DNA of 51,762 nucleotides, taken from Fragilariopsis cylindrus CCMP1102. Its lineage: Eukaryota; Bacillariophyta; Bacillariophyceae; Bacillariales; Bacillariaceae. The position numbers and the translations under genes are program-made. Below are positions 10,752-21,747 of the stretch, piece by piece. Under the pieces are notes generated by a model. It worked only from the letters and a program-made list of their open reading frames with translations. It had not been told where the DNA came from and made no database searches. The DNA is taken from assembly GCA_900095095.1 (NCBI GenBank), contig FMBT01000010.1, positions 1 to 51,762 on the forward strand, read 5' to 3'. Numbering within the stretch: the stretch's first letter is position 1; each line of letters begins with the position of its first letter.

Positions 10752-10863
10752 GGGGGGTGATGATTTTTAACAATAATTATCGTTCTTTTTGCGAATGAAT
10801 CATTCTTCTTTACCGATGACGTGGGCTACGCGTGTGGGAAACGCGTCGAAAACTGGGACTAAT
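10752..10863. repeat. Repeat block A (direct part plus inverted box)
   Basis: Bases from 10752 read GGGGGGTGATGATTTTTA and continue to TTTGCGAATGAATCAT near 10803, closely matching 11332-11393 in the same direction. The following box at 10828-10863 (CTACGCGTGTGG through AAAACTGGGACT) is matched in inverted orientation at 11302-11326. Confidence 0.65.
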
Positions 10864-11301
10864 TATTTTGAAATAGCAAAAGCACGCAGTTTACTGGTCC
10901 ATTCAATTCATATAAGGTTTCTGAACAAACTAGAAGTACAGTATAGACAGATAGCTCCTAAAAATTTGAATAAGATGAAGTATTTAGAGTAAAAATTTTC
11001 CATATCAAACTGGAAAACAATCTACCGGCGAGTAAGTAGTATTTTTGGCCAAAATTGCCTGTGTTTTTCACTATTTAAATCATGGTTAATATAGTCTCTA
11101 CCAAATCAATATCAGTACACTCCTGAAACAAAGTAGGTCAAAGTAACTACACTATCTTCTTCCTTATATGTAATAGAATAGATTGTTACATTACTATTAA
11201 CACTTTTGAGCATGTTCTCTTTGATTTATTAGACACTCCATACAGTAGTGCTTTTCCTCATAGATTTTTTGTTTATTTCACGTAAAATGCGTGTATTATT
11301 G

Positions 11302-11393
11302 GACGTCCCAGTTTTCCACGCGCGTAGTTAGTGGGGGGAAATGATTTTTTACAATTATCGTTCTATTTTTGCGAATGAATCATAGTTTTCAGT
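11302..11393. repeat. Repeat block B (inverted box plus direct part)
   Basis: The inverted box (GTCCCAGTTTTCCACGCGCG) comes first and the direct part (GGGGGGAAATGATTTTTTAC to GCGAATGAATCAT) second, the reverse of block A's order. It lies 140-230 bp before the CRAL-TRIO start codon. Confidence 0.65.
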
Positions 11394-11530
11394 CACGTCA
11401 CACAGTCTTTTCTGATTTCTATGTCTGAATCCTTCGCGTTACGGTAAAAGTAAAAAGATTCGTTGACACCATGACTATGACACCATGGGCGGTATGAAGC
11501 AAACAGGAAAGACGCAAGTAATCAATTATC

Positions 11531-12579
11531 ATGTTGGAGGCTATTGAAAAATCGTTAAAGGAGGAGTTCTCAGACTCGACCGATGCCGAGTGCTATCGGT
11601 TTGTACGTGCAGCTGAATCACTGTACAAGAAGACCAGGAAAAGTAATAGTGAGAAAGAGAAGCTCATACATGATACCGCAAGTCAGAAGCTGGAGGAATA
11701 TCTTGATTGGAGAAGCTTACATGGACTTGATTACGACCAACCAGCTAAAGATAAAGATGATTCGTCTGTCTGGGAATGGGCTGTACGAAAGGCATTGTTT
11801 GTGGAAGAAGAAAAAAAGCGTCAAAAAGAGCAGGCAAAAAGAGCCAGCCGCAGTAGTAGTAGTAGCTCCAAGTCGACAGCAAACAACAATAAAAATTTGG
11901 TTGATTATGATTCACATATAGATATTGCAGTGGAAGAAGAAAAAGAAGGCGGAGAAGGAGGAAAGACCAGTGAGCAAACTAACAATATTCGTGATGGTGG
12001 TAGTGAAAGAAATAATAATGATAACAATAGAATAACAAATCAAAAACTCTTCCTCAACTTATTTTCAGACGCACTGACCCTAACACGGGTAAAGTTCTTC
12101 AGGATAAGAATGGTACAGATCTAATCCATGTTTTAGCAGCAAAGATCGATAGATTCGCTGCCAGCAACGAGACATGGGCAATGGCAGTTGCACTGTACAT
12201 TGATTTTTACGTCGATAGAAATTCCAAATATTCAGCATCGATATTTGTTGACGCAAGAGCAGGTGAGGGTTGGCCGAATCCGAAATTAATAATGGGTGTG
12301 TCGTTAGTAGGTCAAATCGTAACTGAAATTGAAAAACGTCATCCGGGACGTTGCAAGACGTTAATCATATTTCCATTACCTCGAGCTTTGACGATGATTT
12401 GGGGATCTGTCAAAGGTTATTTTTCTCCTGAGATGAATGAAATGATGATTGTTTGTTCCGGTCCATCTACCTTGGGCTCCCCCCTTCCTAAGAAAATGCT
12501 GGAGATATACGTGGACGGGGATGTTATAGACATCTTAGAAGAGTATCGAATCGATTTATATAGTCCAAAGAAGGAATAA
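11531..12579 (+). CDS. CRAL-TRIO (SEC14-like) lipid-binding protein, one frame change
   Basis: The ATG at 11531 opens a frame with a helical CRAL-TRIO N-terminal part (about residues 15-75, including LEEYLDWRSLHGLDY), then a Ser/Asn/Glu-rich linker. At a run of five A (12042-12046) the reading must move by one base, after which it continues as LPQLIFRRTDPNTGKVL and a CRAL-TRIO lobe (IFVDARAGEGWPNP, KTLIIFPLPRALTMIWGSVK, VDGDVIDILEEYR) to the TAA at 12579. SEC14-type proteins carry phosphoinositides or other lipids between membranes; the ligand here cannot be told. The break lies in a homopolymer between two parts of one conserved domain family, so an assembly indel is likelier than a pseudogene. 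It converges on the Cys-rich membrane gene. Confidence 0.75.
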
Positions 12580-12912
12580 TATTAATGGTAAGAAGGCCTT
12601 GCCGAATAATCATCTCACGATTTCTTCCAGCCCTTCTATTTATTCTTTGTCAACCCAAGATTGCACCAAACGAAATAAAGAAGATACAACAGGATGACGC
12701 ATGCGCTCTTGCATAGCTACTATAACTATATCTTTATGAAGTTACTGCTAATATATTATTAAAAATATAGATTATTATTTGTACAGCTAACTAATGTTAG
12801 AATTTTTATGTAAAGTAAAACTACTACTTCGAGAGGATAATAATAATCTTCAGAGTAGTGGTAGTGGGATTTTTTTCGTGTTATAAATAATTCATTCATT
12901 CGTTCATTCTTC
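12580..12912. other. Convergent 3' intergenic region
   Basis: About 330 bp between the stop codons of two convergent genes. AT-rich with nothing else recognised; 3' UTRs and polyadenylation sites are expected here. Confidence 0.5.
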
Positions 12913-14016
12913 TCATGATAGCATACTTGATACGGGAGAATCATAATTACCAAGTTCAGAACTACCGGTTGGTGCCAGTTCGATGTCACGATCGCGATCG
13001 CCACTACTACGACTCTTACTACGTCGTGATGATGACTTTGATCGTCGACTTCTTTTACTACTCTTCTTTTTCTTTCTTTTTTTCCTTCTGACTTTTTATG
13101 TTCTCGTGTTGCACGTGCCTCTTGTGCTGCCGACTTTGCTTCACGACGTTTCTTTGCTAACCTTTACGGTATGCATGTATATCTTCACTTAATACACGAA
13201 AAAATCCACGCAAGCCACCACCATTGGATGCCATCCGATCACGATTCTGGACGTGATATCCAAAAATTAAAAAGAATATACCCATAATAACTAATAGCGA
13301 CTTAATATATGCATTGGTGCTTTCAATTTCATATTAATAACAGCCCATTTGGGTGACAGTCCATGTGCGACAGCACGTAACGCGTAATCATAACTTGCTT
13401 TTTTACCATAAGGATCAGGACAACCATTGGGATACATATTCAGATCACAGGACCATGAGTATTTTAATAATTGTGTGGCCATTTGATTTGAACCAAAATT
13501 ACGTCCCCATATCCTATGACAACCTAACCGACCCATTTGACGATTATATTGATTAAGTGGATCAATTATATCATAAAAGTCTGTTCCGTGACAATAATCA
13601 CTTTGAAATGTTGCCATTGCAAATTTCCCTTGTGCAGTACAACCCATTGTACTTGACATATAATTATCCTCATCAACAACACAATCAGCATTAGATGTAT
13701 TATATCCATCTTGATAGTTTGAATTATAATACGAATCTGTATATTCTTGATCATAGTATACAGTAGGATTCTTATCAAGTGCTTGCAGTAAAGTATCAGC
13801 ACCACCATACGTAAAGAATGAATTAATATAATTTCCACGTGAACATGACATTAAACTAATATGATTTGCTGGTATACCATATAATGAAAATGCAACATTA
13901 GCACAAAAATCTTGTGTCCTTGCTAAATACCATTGTTCGTCACCGTCTCTATCTTCACCGTCATCATCATTCTTGTCAACAGCACATTCAGACCAACTGT
14001 TATTGTTTGTGATTTG

Positions 14017-14050
<34 letters not shown>

Positions 14051-14512
14051 GTGCGGTGCGGTATGAAAAAAAACCAAATTTAAAAGATGAGGTGAGTGAA
14101 TGAGAAATTTAATTTAATTTAATTTAATTTTTAATTTAATTATTCAATATGATTCAATATGATTCAATATATTCAATATAATTCAATATAATTCAATAAA
14201 TTCAATATAATTCAATATAATTCAATATAATTCAATATAATTCAATTTCAATCGAATTGAATTGAATTGAATTCAAATTCAATTCGAACTACTGTGTACA
14301 AAATTTATAACTTACACACAACCATGGATTTTAATCCATAATGCTTGATATTGATCTAAATCTTCTAATACATCCCGTGCATCGATCCAATATTTAGATA
14401 ATTGATTTGCTGAGACCGTTGATCGTTCTCCATGTACCGATCCGACGAATGTGACAAGGAATAATATGGCTGGTACTAGTATGGACGACGTAGCAGAACA
14501 GACAATCATCAT
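12913..14512 (-). CDS. Secretory Cys-rich type I membrane protein with RS-rich tail
   Basis: Exon 1 starts at the ATG pair 14509-14512 and gives a signal peptide (LVPAILFLVTFVGSVHG). A GT-AG intron spans 13997-14315 and joins IHGC to VWSECAVD. Exon 2 holds a Tyr/Asn/Asp-rich luminal domain with many cysteines (NADCVVDED, FQSDYCHG, RLGCHRIWG, YSWSCDLN, PNGCPDP). A transmembrane helix (SLLVIMGIFFLIFGYHV) follows near 13280, then a basic Lys/Arg/Ser tail ending SSELGNYDSPVSSMLS at the TGA 12913-12915. Two frame changes are needed, near 13335 and in the A-rich stretch near 13075. The family is unknown to me by function. Its architecture matches the divergent neighbour at 15293, suggesting a related, duplicated pair, although similarity outside the layout is weak. 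Confidence 0.65.
14020..14275. repeat. Intronic GT microsatellite and AT-rich minisatellite
   Basis: The intron of the reverse-strand Cys-rich gene contains a (TG)n run at 14020-14047, an AATTT-type run near 14110, and an array of about 10-11-bp units based on ATTCAATATA from 14140 to 14275. The repeats fill most of the 319-bp intron. Confidence 0.85.
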
Positions 14513-15292
14513 CGGCGTGTGTGTTACTGTATTTGATTCACGTAAGGAATACGATTTATAGTTTAGCTTACTACTGTAACGATGAAGATGCTTTGTTGTC
14601 GGGGTGAAGAGCAGATGAATGAATACCAGTAGATAGAAGAGGTCAATGAGTTGCTTCCAAGTTGGAATGTAATAATACTGCAAATAAGAGCATCGCTCTT
14701 CGGGTATGTGGTAAGCACGTGTGAAGTGAGAGAAAAAGAAAAAAAAAGATAGTCCACATACCCTAAAACCAGTTTTCCGCGGTACTAACCGCAGTAAAAA
14801 TGTGTTTGAAGAATTCAAAACCAAAAAAAGAGCTGACCCGATGGATCATATGCGTCCAATGCATCTAAATAATTTGTTTCCGTTCCGAGCGGGTAAGTTT
14901 GTCCATCGCGCGAAATCAGTTGAAACGCCTATATAGTATCTGCCATGTCGGAAGCGGCTAAATGTTATATCAAGCAAGCCCAGAAATGCATCCGTTGCTC
15001 ATAGTAGTAGTATCTCCTACTTACTACGTATTATTAGTGTGCTTGAAGTAACATGGCTAATGCAGGTGCTTTCGACGAAAAATTCTCGAAATTTTAAAAC
15101 GCCCAAACAAATGAATTCAATACTGGATCGGACTGAACATAACTGGACTGTCGTTCGGATACAACTTACTCTACTTGAGTAGCTAGAGAGATTATAAATC
15201 ATGACAAATTTTGGAAGAAAACAACTGCATATCAATCATAGAAGGAACGTCCACAATCCGTATCATCGTCGATTTTTAGTGCTACGGGAACA
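14513..15292. other. Divergent promoter region of the Cys-rich pair
   Basis: 780 bp between the start codons of two divergent membrane-protein genes. No conserved ORF is seen. Shared regulation is possible. Confidence 0.5.
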
Positions 15293-17100
15293 ATGAAATT
15301 CCTTATTGCTGCTACTGTTGCTGCTGCCGTGTTACTTACTGGTACAGTAGATGCTACAAGTGATAGTAATACTGCTTCCACGACTCAAACAGCAACGACG
15401 ACGACGACTACAACATCTAACAATAACGAAAGTAGTGGTAGTAGTAGTAGTAGTACCCTTAGAATTAGTAAAGGTAGGCTAGCAGAATCTGCGTATTTTC
15501 AACAGCAACAACAGCAGAAATATCAATTCGAACAGCAACAGAAGTTCCAGAATAACAATAAAATAGTAAGAAAAAGAAAAATATGCAATTCCCATCAGAA
15601 ATGATGATCAGTGAAGAAGATTTACCGATTAATGATCCTCAAAATAAATGGCAATCTTTAAATAAAGATGTTGAATTTATACCAGCGGATGGTATTTCTT
15701 CTGATGTTGTACAACGATTCTTAGAACAAGGTGATTATTCCTATAGTTATGGTGAAACAGAAGAATCGGCGTATGGTGGTATGTCAGGTATGGATAAAGT
15801 ATATGATGTTGAACCATTCGCATATGGTGTTGACGAATATGACGAATATCAACAGGCATGGAGATTAATGGGTTTTATTATTGATTGTAATCCAATGGTT
15901 GATGATGATTATTATGAAAATGGTGGCTCGGGTAGTGGTGATCAAGGTACAGAAGATGGTTGTTCACGATACGTACTTTGGGCGGCGTATGTCGATTTGG
16001 ATTATGAAGGTGGAGGGATTGGTGAATACCAGCACTGGAATAATACCTCCAGTCAATGGGATACATCCGCTTGTCAATACAGTGGTAGTGATCGATGTGC
16101 TAAGATGGATTGTCATCTAGAGAATACACATTTTGCATTATTAGGATTCTTTAAGCATAAATCGTATGATGATTGGATGGAACAATTATTTAAACATGAA
16201 GGGATATGTGTTTGGAACGATGAAGAATATGCATTCATGTCGAATGCACGTGAGGCATGGCCACAGGGTTGTATCGATACATACACAACATCATCGGATG
16301 GTACAACAGAAATTTACTATGATGTCAAACCCATCCAAGGTGGTGATATTGAAATTGGTTTATATACTGACACGCAATGTATTAAGGAATACCAATCAAC
16401 TGGAAGTAGTGATCCAATTTCCGTTGAAAACATACTAGGAAATTTCTTTGCAGATGTCGATGGGAGTGGTGATAATGACAATAACTATGATTTTAGTGAC
16501 GATACACTTGATGAATCCATGAGCCGATGGTCTTCTGCATTTGCAAAATTCCGTGTATGTCAACCATGTGTCGCATACGACCTAGAAAACATTGATGGAA
16601 CTAAATTCTACGATGATGATGGAGGTGGTGGTGGAGATATGTTTGATTGTTATGACGATGCGGATTACACTAATGTGAATCAGGTACGTACACATACTTA
16701 TTTATATTGAATTACCTCGACGAACCTTTTGCTTTTTTCTATCTGCATCTAACCCCTTGTTCATCATTCTTCTTATCATTCTTTAAACAAAAACCAAACC
16801 AATCATTAGTGTATGAAATTTATGGCAAAGACAAACATGAATACTGCAACATTCCGTGATATGTCACTGGGAAGATATCAAGGAACGCTGGTGGCAACTC
16901 AAATGAATGGTATCGCAAACAGTAGCACTAAAAACTGGCGCAGAGAGGCATGGTCTAGTCGATTTACGTATTTGTTTTTGGTTGTTGCACTTAGTTTCTT
17001 CATTTATGGTGCAGTTTTTTTCTATAAAGCCAAGGTTGCAACCAATTACAGTCCAACCTTTGGTTGGACCAATTTCAAGGAACCTCTTGTCATGACGTGA
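15293..17100 (+). CDS. Secretory Cys-rich type I membrane protein, Gln/Asp-rich
   Basis: The ATG at 15293 gives a signal peptide (FLIAATVAAAVLLTGTVDA), then Thr/Ser- and Gln-rich sequence. At an A4 run (15560-15563) the frame must move by one base, and the reading continues from about 15575 to a GTACGT donor at 16683/16684. The intron 16684-16809 joins codon CAG to TGT (NVNQ-CMKF). The luminal part has paired cysteines (IIDCNPM, DGCSRYVLW, DRCAKMDCHL, GICVWNDEEY, RVCQPCVAYDL). The last exon carries a single transmembrane helix (FTYLFLVVALSFFIYGAVFF) and a short tail ending at the TGA 17098-17100. The function is unknown. It faces away from a gene of the same architecture (12913-14512), so the two may be a diverged tandem-inverted pair. 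Confidence 0.7.
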
Positions 17101-17351
17101 GAACATAACTGATTCTCTCCCTAAATGAGACGTGACAACTAAAAACCTTAATTATATCATACTCGACTGAACTAGCCACAGGTATTGAATAGTAGTGATG
17201 TCGGGTATGATGACTCTGTATTATAGCTTGTGAAAACAAGACTGCTTCTTTGCCTATTAGATAATAGGTTAATTATTTAGAAAAAAACACAACTGTTACT
17301 AAATGAGTAGTAGAAAATCTTGTGACTTCGAATGTCAGTAAATCCTCCATT

Positions 17352-18919
17352 TTAGAGTATAAATTTATCGTAAAACTTGTCGTCGTTGATTGGAACCTCT
17401 GACCGCATGTCATACGTCTTGTGAATCACATCCAAAGAGTCGGCGATTCCTACCGATGTGTCATTACAAAATCAGTTTGTTAGAAAAAGAAATGTGTTCA
17501 GTACGTGACGTATCCAGGAAAAATACGGCTGTTAAGTAAAATAACAATAAACAACTAGCGTACTCACCCTCAGTGTATTGGCGCATTGGTAGGACGTAAA
17601 ATGGCTCCTCGATCTCTACACCTATATCTTCGATGCTTAAAACAACATATGAAAGTAGGACGGAAAATGGAAGAGTCCAAATTGGTCCAGTAAGTGGATA
17701 CATTGCCAATGGTAGAGTCAGACTCCATAAACTCATCAACCTGATTTGAGGAAAAATATGTTTTGCAACAACAGTAAGAAACACAATAATAAGTATGTAT
17801 CAGGAATGAGTTGAGATTTTTGAGTCAAAATAAATTTCAATCCTTTTGAGTCTGATAAACATACCGGCTTGTATTCGTAGTAAATGTTGTAGGTATTGGA
17901 GTCCGAAGCAGACGCTCACAGGAACCCAATGATGACATAAGGTTTTGAACCTGACTATCCATATCAACGCAGTAGATTGGCTCAATAGCAGGTTGACTAT
18001 CGAAAATTAGTTTCCGTATGCATGACAAAATCATCAATGGAACATGAGACCCTGATTCATACGTCATGCAGATTTTTTCGAAGTCTTTAACAGCAACATA
18101 ATTATTACCATCACACTGTTCGTCGTTTTCAGAGAAGAATATTTCCCTCATTTCATCCTTAAAAGCATTATTTAATTTTACCTTTAATTCAGGATCAGAA
18201 CTCGAAACCCTATAGTATCCTCCTTTTGTGTTGAGGTGGAAATGCAACGCAACTGCGAATGATTTTAGGAGTGTTTTCATTCGTTGTTTGTTGTTATTTG
18301 TCAGGAACATACAACTTTTACCCATCAAACCACGAGATACGGTGTTGACCTGACCAAGCACTTTCCTTGCCTCGTTCCAGCGATCATAACTTGCATTCAA
18401 TCGAAACCCAGCAAGAACCGATATTGCCAATGAAAATGTCGTGAACGTAGTTGTATCGAAGTAAAATACGGGTAGAAGATCGTACGTCATCATCTCGTTG
18501 TAATAAGTCAGTCCAGTAGCAACGCTGGCAGTCAAAAATAGATCTGGAAAGATAAGACGTTGGATTGATGCGCAGCGAAAAACCTCAAACAAGTTACGTA
18601 GATGACGACCAGGAGCCTTGTGGTGCTTCCATTTCGCGGGATCGTAATTCAAATCCCTGGGGGGCTCTGATCTATTCTTTCTAGCAATTCGAGAATCATT
18701 AGGTCTTTTGATATGATATAGACTTGGTCGCAGTTCGGATCTTTCGTCACGTCGAATAAATAGCGGCGGATCCTTCGACGAGGTGGATTCGGAGGCTACT
18801 CTACGGATACTGATGTTGTTAAAAGAATTGTACAATAGAGGTTGGATTGCGTGATCAGCACACCGAACAAACCTTTTGTGAATGATGGGCAGAGTCGAAT
18901 TACGAAGTAAAATTGACAT
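17352..18919 (-). CDS. Bestrophin-like anion channel
   Basis: Three exons (17865-18919, 17568-17740, 17352-17449) with GT-AG introns give exactly 442 codons without any frame change. Bestrophin/UPF0187 hallmarks are visible: NASYDRWNEARKVLG after the first hydrophobic region, SLGSCERLLRTPIPTTFT, and SIEDIGVEIEEPF just before the end, followed by IADSLDVIHKTYDM. Members form pentameric anion channels; in algae and plants several act in thylakoid or pyrenoid membranes, where they affect bicarbonate supply or proton-motive force. Here the N-terminus (residues 1-45) is Arg/Ser-rich without a signal peptide, more like a mitochondrial presequence than a diatom plastid signal, so location is uncertain. 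Confidence 0.88.
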
Positions 18920-19018
18920 GGTATCGCTGTAGATGGTAGTTCAAAATTCTTCAGTAGAATAGATCGTTTTATCGCGAAAAGAGAGAACTGATCGTCGACT
19001 GCATGTAAGTCGAATATA

Positions 19019-19194
19019 TTCGAGTGTGGAAGTTCTCTCTATCTTGTAACTTACCTATCCTACGTTACGCCGGCTTATTATGCGCGCAGGTTTTTTAGTA
19101 CGTCTATCGTGGAAATACACCGAGAGTTGATTTTTGTAGATAATGTACAGTACTGATACTTACAGTATCAGATGACCATTAAAAATAAACTATT
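19019..19194. repeat. Intergenic repeat unit P-Q (intact copy)
   Basis: P (19019-19053, ATTCGAGTGTGGAAGTT then TCTATCTTG) and Q (19073-19194, GGCTTATTATGCGCGCAGG, then TTTTTTAGTACG, later AGATAATGTAC and CATTAAAAATA) lie about 20 bp apart here. Each has a second diverged copy nearby in the same orientation, P at 19571-19607 and Q at 20339-20446. Confidence 0.65.
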
Positions 19195-19570
19195 TTCTCC
19201 GAGTAGCACATTGTCCACGGGATAAGGCATAATATTAATGCGCTAATGCACCTAAAAAAGGCTCTTTGAGGAAAAAATGCAGATAGAAATTTACGCGACA
19301 AAATCATGAGCTCTACTTAAGTAAAGTTTGAAAAAAGTAACAAGTCTTACACGGATACCGGCGATTAACGTTTTTAAAAAAACTCTCTGAATCCGGACAT
19401 GGGAACATGGCTGATCGATTAGATTATTCAAAAATTATTCTTTAAGTACATAATGGTATTCATCTGACAGGCAAAAAGAAGTCAGCACGGTTACATTGTC
19501 GCCTGACCTTATTTTACAGAAGTCGGAATAAGTTACTGTAGGTCTGAAAGAATAAGTTTTTAATGTACCG

Positions 19571-19607
19571 GTATTCGAGTGTGAAGTTGTCTATCTTGCA
19601 CTGGTAC
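19571..19607. repeat. Second copy of motif P, 3' of MAPEG gene
   Basis: ATTCGAGTGTGAAGTT and GTCTATCTTGCA match the P half of the unit at 19019-19053 with a few differences. It lies immediately beyond the MAPEG stop codon. Confidence 0.6.
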
Positions 19608-19620
19608 CATAGCTCATTCA

Positions 19621-20238
19621 CTAATAGGTGTCAGAGATAAAAAGACACCGAACCGCATGGACGGCCGATGCCATGAGCATGACGTTGGACAAAAAGTACG
19701 CCGGAATGGTATATTTGCTCAATCCAATGTCCTGCAACGAAGTGGCACCGGCCGCATTGCGGTACGCGGTTGCATAACCACGACGAAGAATGGCCCACAG
19801 CAATGTCATAACACCGGCGACGCGGCCATTGACAAACATGGCACAACTGATCGATCCGACCAACAATACTGGCAATTGTTCGACTTGATTCGTTTGGACT
19901 CGTTGGGCAAGATGGACCAGTTCGGGGACTGGTTTGGAACAAATTTGGTCGTAGCTGCGGTCCAAAAGATTGGCCTCGTGTTTGGCAAGGCCCACAGCCA
20001 TGCAATCCCATAGAGAGTAACTGACCAAAAAGCCACAAATAACAATCATGACTGGGGCCAATTCTTTGGCGATATAGTCGGGCAACGTTCCAGGTTCTCG
20101 TCCGGCAAAAAACGACAGGACACAACCCAGGACAATGTATACCATTAAAATGGCTGTTTTGCTGGGTGCCGGCGATGGTGCCTTATTGTTGGGGTTCGAA
20201 GTAGTACTGGTGGCGGTAGTACTGTGGGTGGCGGCCAT
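19621..20238 (-). CDS. MAPEG-family membrane protein
   Basis: A 205-aa intact, intronless frame from the ATG at 20238 (context AAAATGGC). After a Thr/Ser/Pro/Asn-rich N-terminus come four hydrophobic helices: ILMVYIVLGCVLSFF, MIVICGFLVSYSLWDCM, LPVLLVGSISCAMFV and YFLSNVMLMASAVHAV. The block RVQTNQVEQLPVLL followed by RRGYATAYRNA is the MAPEG signature (membrane-associated proteins in eicosanoid and glutathione metabolism). Relatives include microsomal glutathione transferases, but many algal and bacterial members are uncharacterised, so a glutathione-conjugating role is only possible. The coding bases are visibly richer in G+C than most of the window. It diverges from homoserine dehydrogenase, about 280 bp away, and lies between two separated halves of a duplicated intergenic repeat. 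Confidence 0.8.
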   Translation of the reverse strand: MAATHSTTATSTTSNPNNKAPSPAPSKTAILMVYIVLGCVLSFFAGREPGTLPDYIAKELAPVMIVICGFLVSYSLWDCMAVGLAKHEANLLDRSYDQICSKPVPELVHLAQRVQTNQVEQLPVLLVGSISCAMFVNGRVAGVMTLLWAILRRGYATAYRNAAGATSLQDIGLSKYTIPAYFLSNVMLMASAVHAVRCLFISDTY

Positions 20239-20338
20239 TTTCAATCAATAGTCGATAAACTTTAAATATTGGTCGAGAAGTAAATAATATTAGATGCTGT
20301 AATTGTTGCATATATCGAATCAGTACTGAAATCGCACA

Positions 20339-20446
20339 GCTTATTGCGCGCAGGTTTTTTTAGTACGGGCTATCGTGAGAAATAGATAATGTGCTGAATT
20401 CCTATCATGTACCGTACAGTATGGCGCATTAAAAATACAACTATTA
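20339..20446. repeat. Second copy of motif Q, 5' of MAPEG gene
   Basis: AGCTTATTGCGCGCAGG, TTTTTTTAGTACG, AGATAATGTGC and CATTAAAAATACAACTATT match the Q half at 19073-19194. It lies in the divergent MAPEG/HSDH promoter. Confidence 0.6.
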
Positions 20447-20521
20447 CCCTTTTTTACTACTGTACGCGCATCGCGCATTTATCGAATCTATCATAAAAAG
20501 CAAAGTGTACATCTTACGATC

Positions 20522-21747
20522 ATGGCAGCTAATCAAGGGAACAAGAATCTTGTTGTAGCCGTAATTGGTTACACAGGCGGTGTTGGAGGATGCCTGTTGG
20601 ATGCAATGAAAAAGATCGGGATTTCCCATATGCATTGGTGCGATCATCTACCATGAAAGTAGGATGTGGTGGTGACGGGGATCTTCCACCGAGGAATTCC
20701 TACCGACTATAAGGCACTGAGCGCCTATTTATTAAAACAGAATGGTATTCCTGTGATAGCGATGTAACAGCTTCAAGTTCTGTACAAGAACATTATCAAG
20801 AATGGTTAGCCGCTGGTATATCAGTCGTGACTGCGAACAAAGGAATTTTTGCTGGATGCGAAAACAAATATCAGTCTCTTTTGACAGCAGCAAAAGAAGG
20901 TCAATGTCGCCTCCTTCACGAGACAACTGTGGGAGCTGGTACGTACCATATTTGGAATTGAAGTTGTAATTATTGTTGATTGATTGATTGATCGATTGTT
21001 CGTATCCTATGATGTTATTAAATCCAATACCGTATACTTACATCGTCGTCTTCGTGATTGATTCGCAATATAAATAACTGATTGAATAACTATCGATGTA
21101 TCTATCAATCCATTTGAAATATAACAGGGCTACCAACTCTCGGAACCCTGGAAAGCTTGAAAGCTTCCTCTCATGATATTCACACGGTGGAGGGTATCTT
21201 GAGCGGGACACTCGCATTCGTATTGGGTCAGGTGGCCGGCGGGAAGACAAGTCTTTCTCAAGCTGTGAAAGAGGCGAAGGAACTCGGCTATACAGAACCT
21301 GATCCCCGTGATGATTTGAATGGAATGGACGTAGCACGAAAGGCAGTAATCTTAGCTCGATTAGCTGGTATGAAAGGCGTGGAATTGTCTGGAATGACAA
21401 TCGAAAGTTTGGTACCAGAAAGTCTTCGCAGTTGTAGTGTAGACGAATTTATGGCCAAGCTTAGCGAACACGACAAGTCGATGGCAGACCGCGTTGCGAA
21501 AGTAGAGGAGGCTGGAGGGAGATTGCACTATGCTGCCAAAGTTGACGTTAAAGAACAGAAGGTCGAAGTGGGTATGCTATCCTGCGAAGCAAGTCATCCA
21601 TTTAACAATGCAGGACCTGATAATATGGTAGCGATAACAACCAACTTTTATACACGACCATTAGTAATCCAAGGTGCAGGAGCTGGGGGAGAAGTAACAG
21701 CAACTGGTGTATTAGCAGATATTTTGCAGTGTGTCAACCAGCCATAA
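20522..21747 (+). CDS. Homoserine dehydrogenase (5' exon frame-broken)
   Basis: Catalyses NAD(P)H-dependent reduction of aspartate semialdehyde to homoserine, feeding threonine and methionine synthesis. The ATG at 20522 begins MAANQGNKNLVVAVIGYTGG, a Rossmann nucleotide-binding start. Exon 1 ends at 20938 (donor GTACGT) and exon 2 starts at 21128, joining TTVGAG to LPTLGTLESL. Family landmarks are TANKGIFAG, HETTVGAGLPTL, VEGILSGTLAFVLGQV, EPDPRDDLNGMDVARKAVIL and a C-terminal GAGAGGEVTATGVLADIL. It is a stand-alone enzyme without a fused aspartate kinase and has no visible organelle signal. Exon 1 needs two or three frame changes (near 20615, 20690 and 20755); exon 2 is clean. Confidence 0.88.

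Larger units (their letters stand above)
10406..11530. other. Intergenic region with internally repeated boxes
   Basis: No supported gene. It separates the Lon-N-like gene from the CRAL-TRIO gene and contains two related repeat blocks at 10752-10863 and 11302-11393, which may be promoter modules or decayed mobile DNA. Confidence 0.5.
18920..19620. other. Intergenic region with duplicated P and Q motifs
   Basis: Upstream of the bestrophin-like gene and downstream of the MAPEG gene. It contains the adjacent P and Q motifs at 19019-19194 and a second P copy at 19571-19607. No ORF is supported. Confidence 0.5.
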
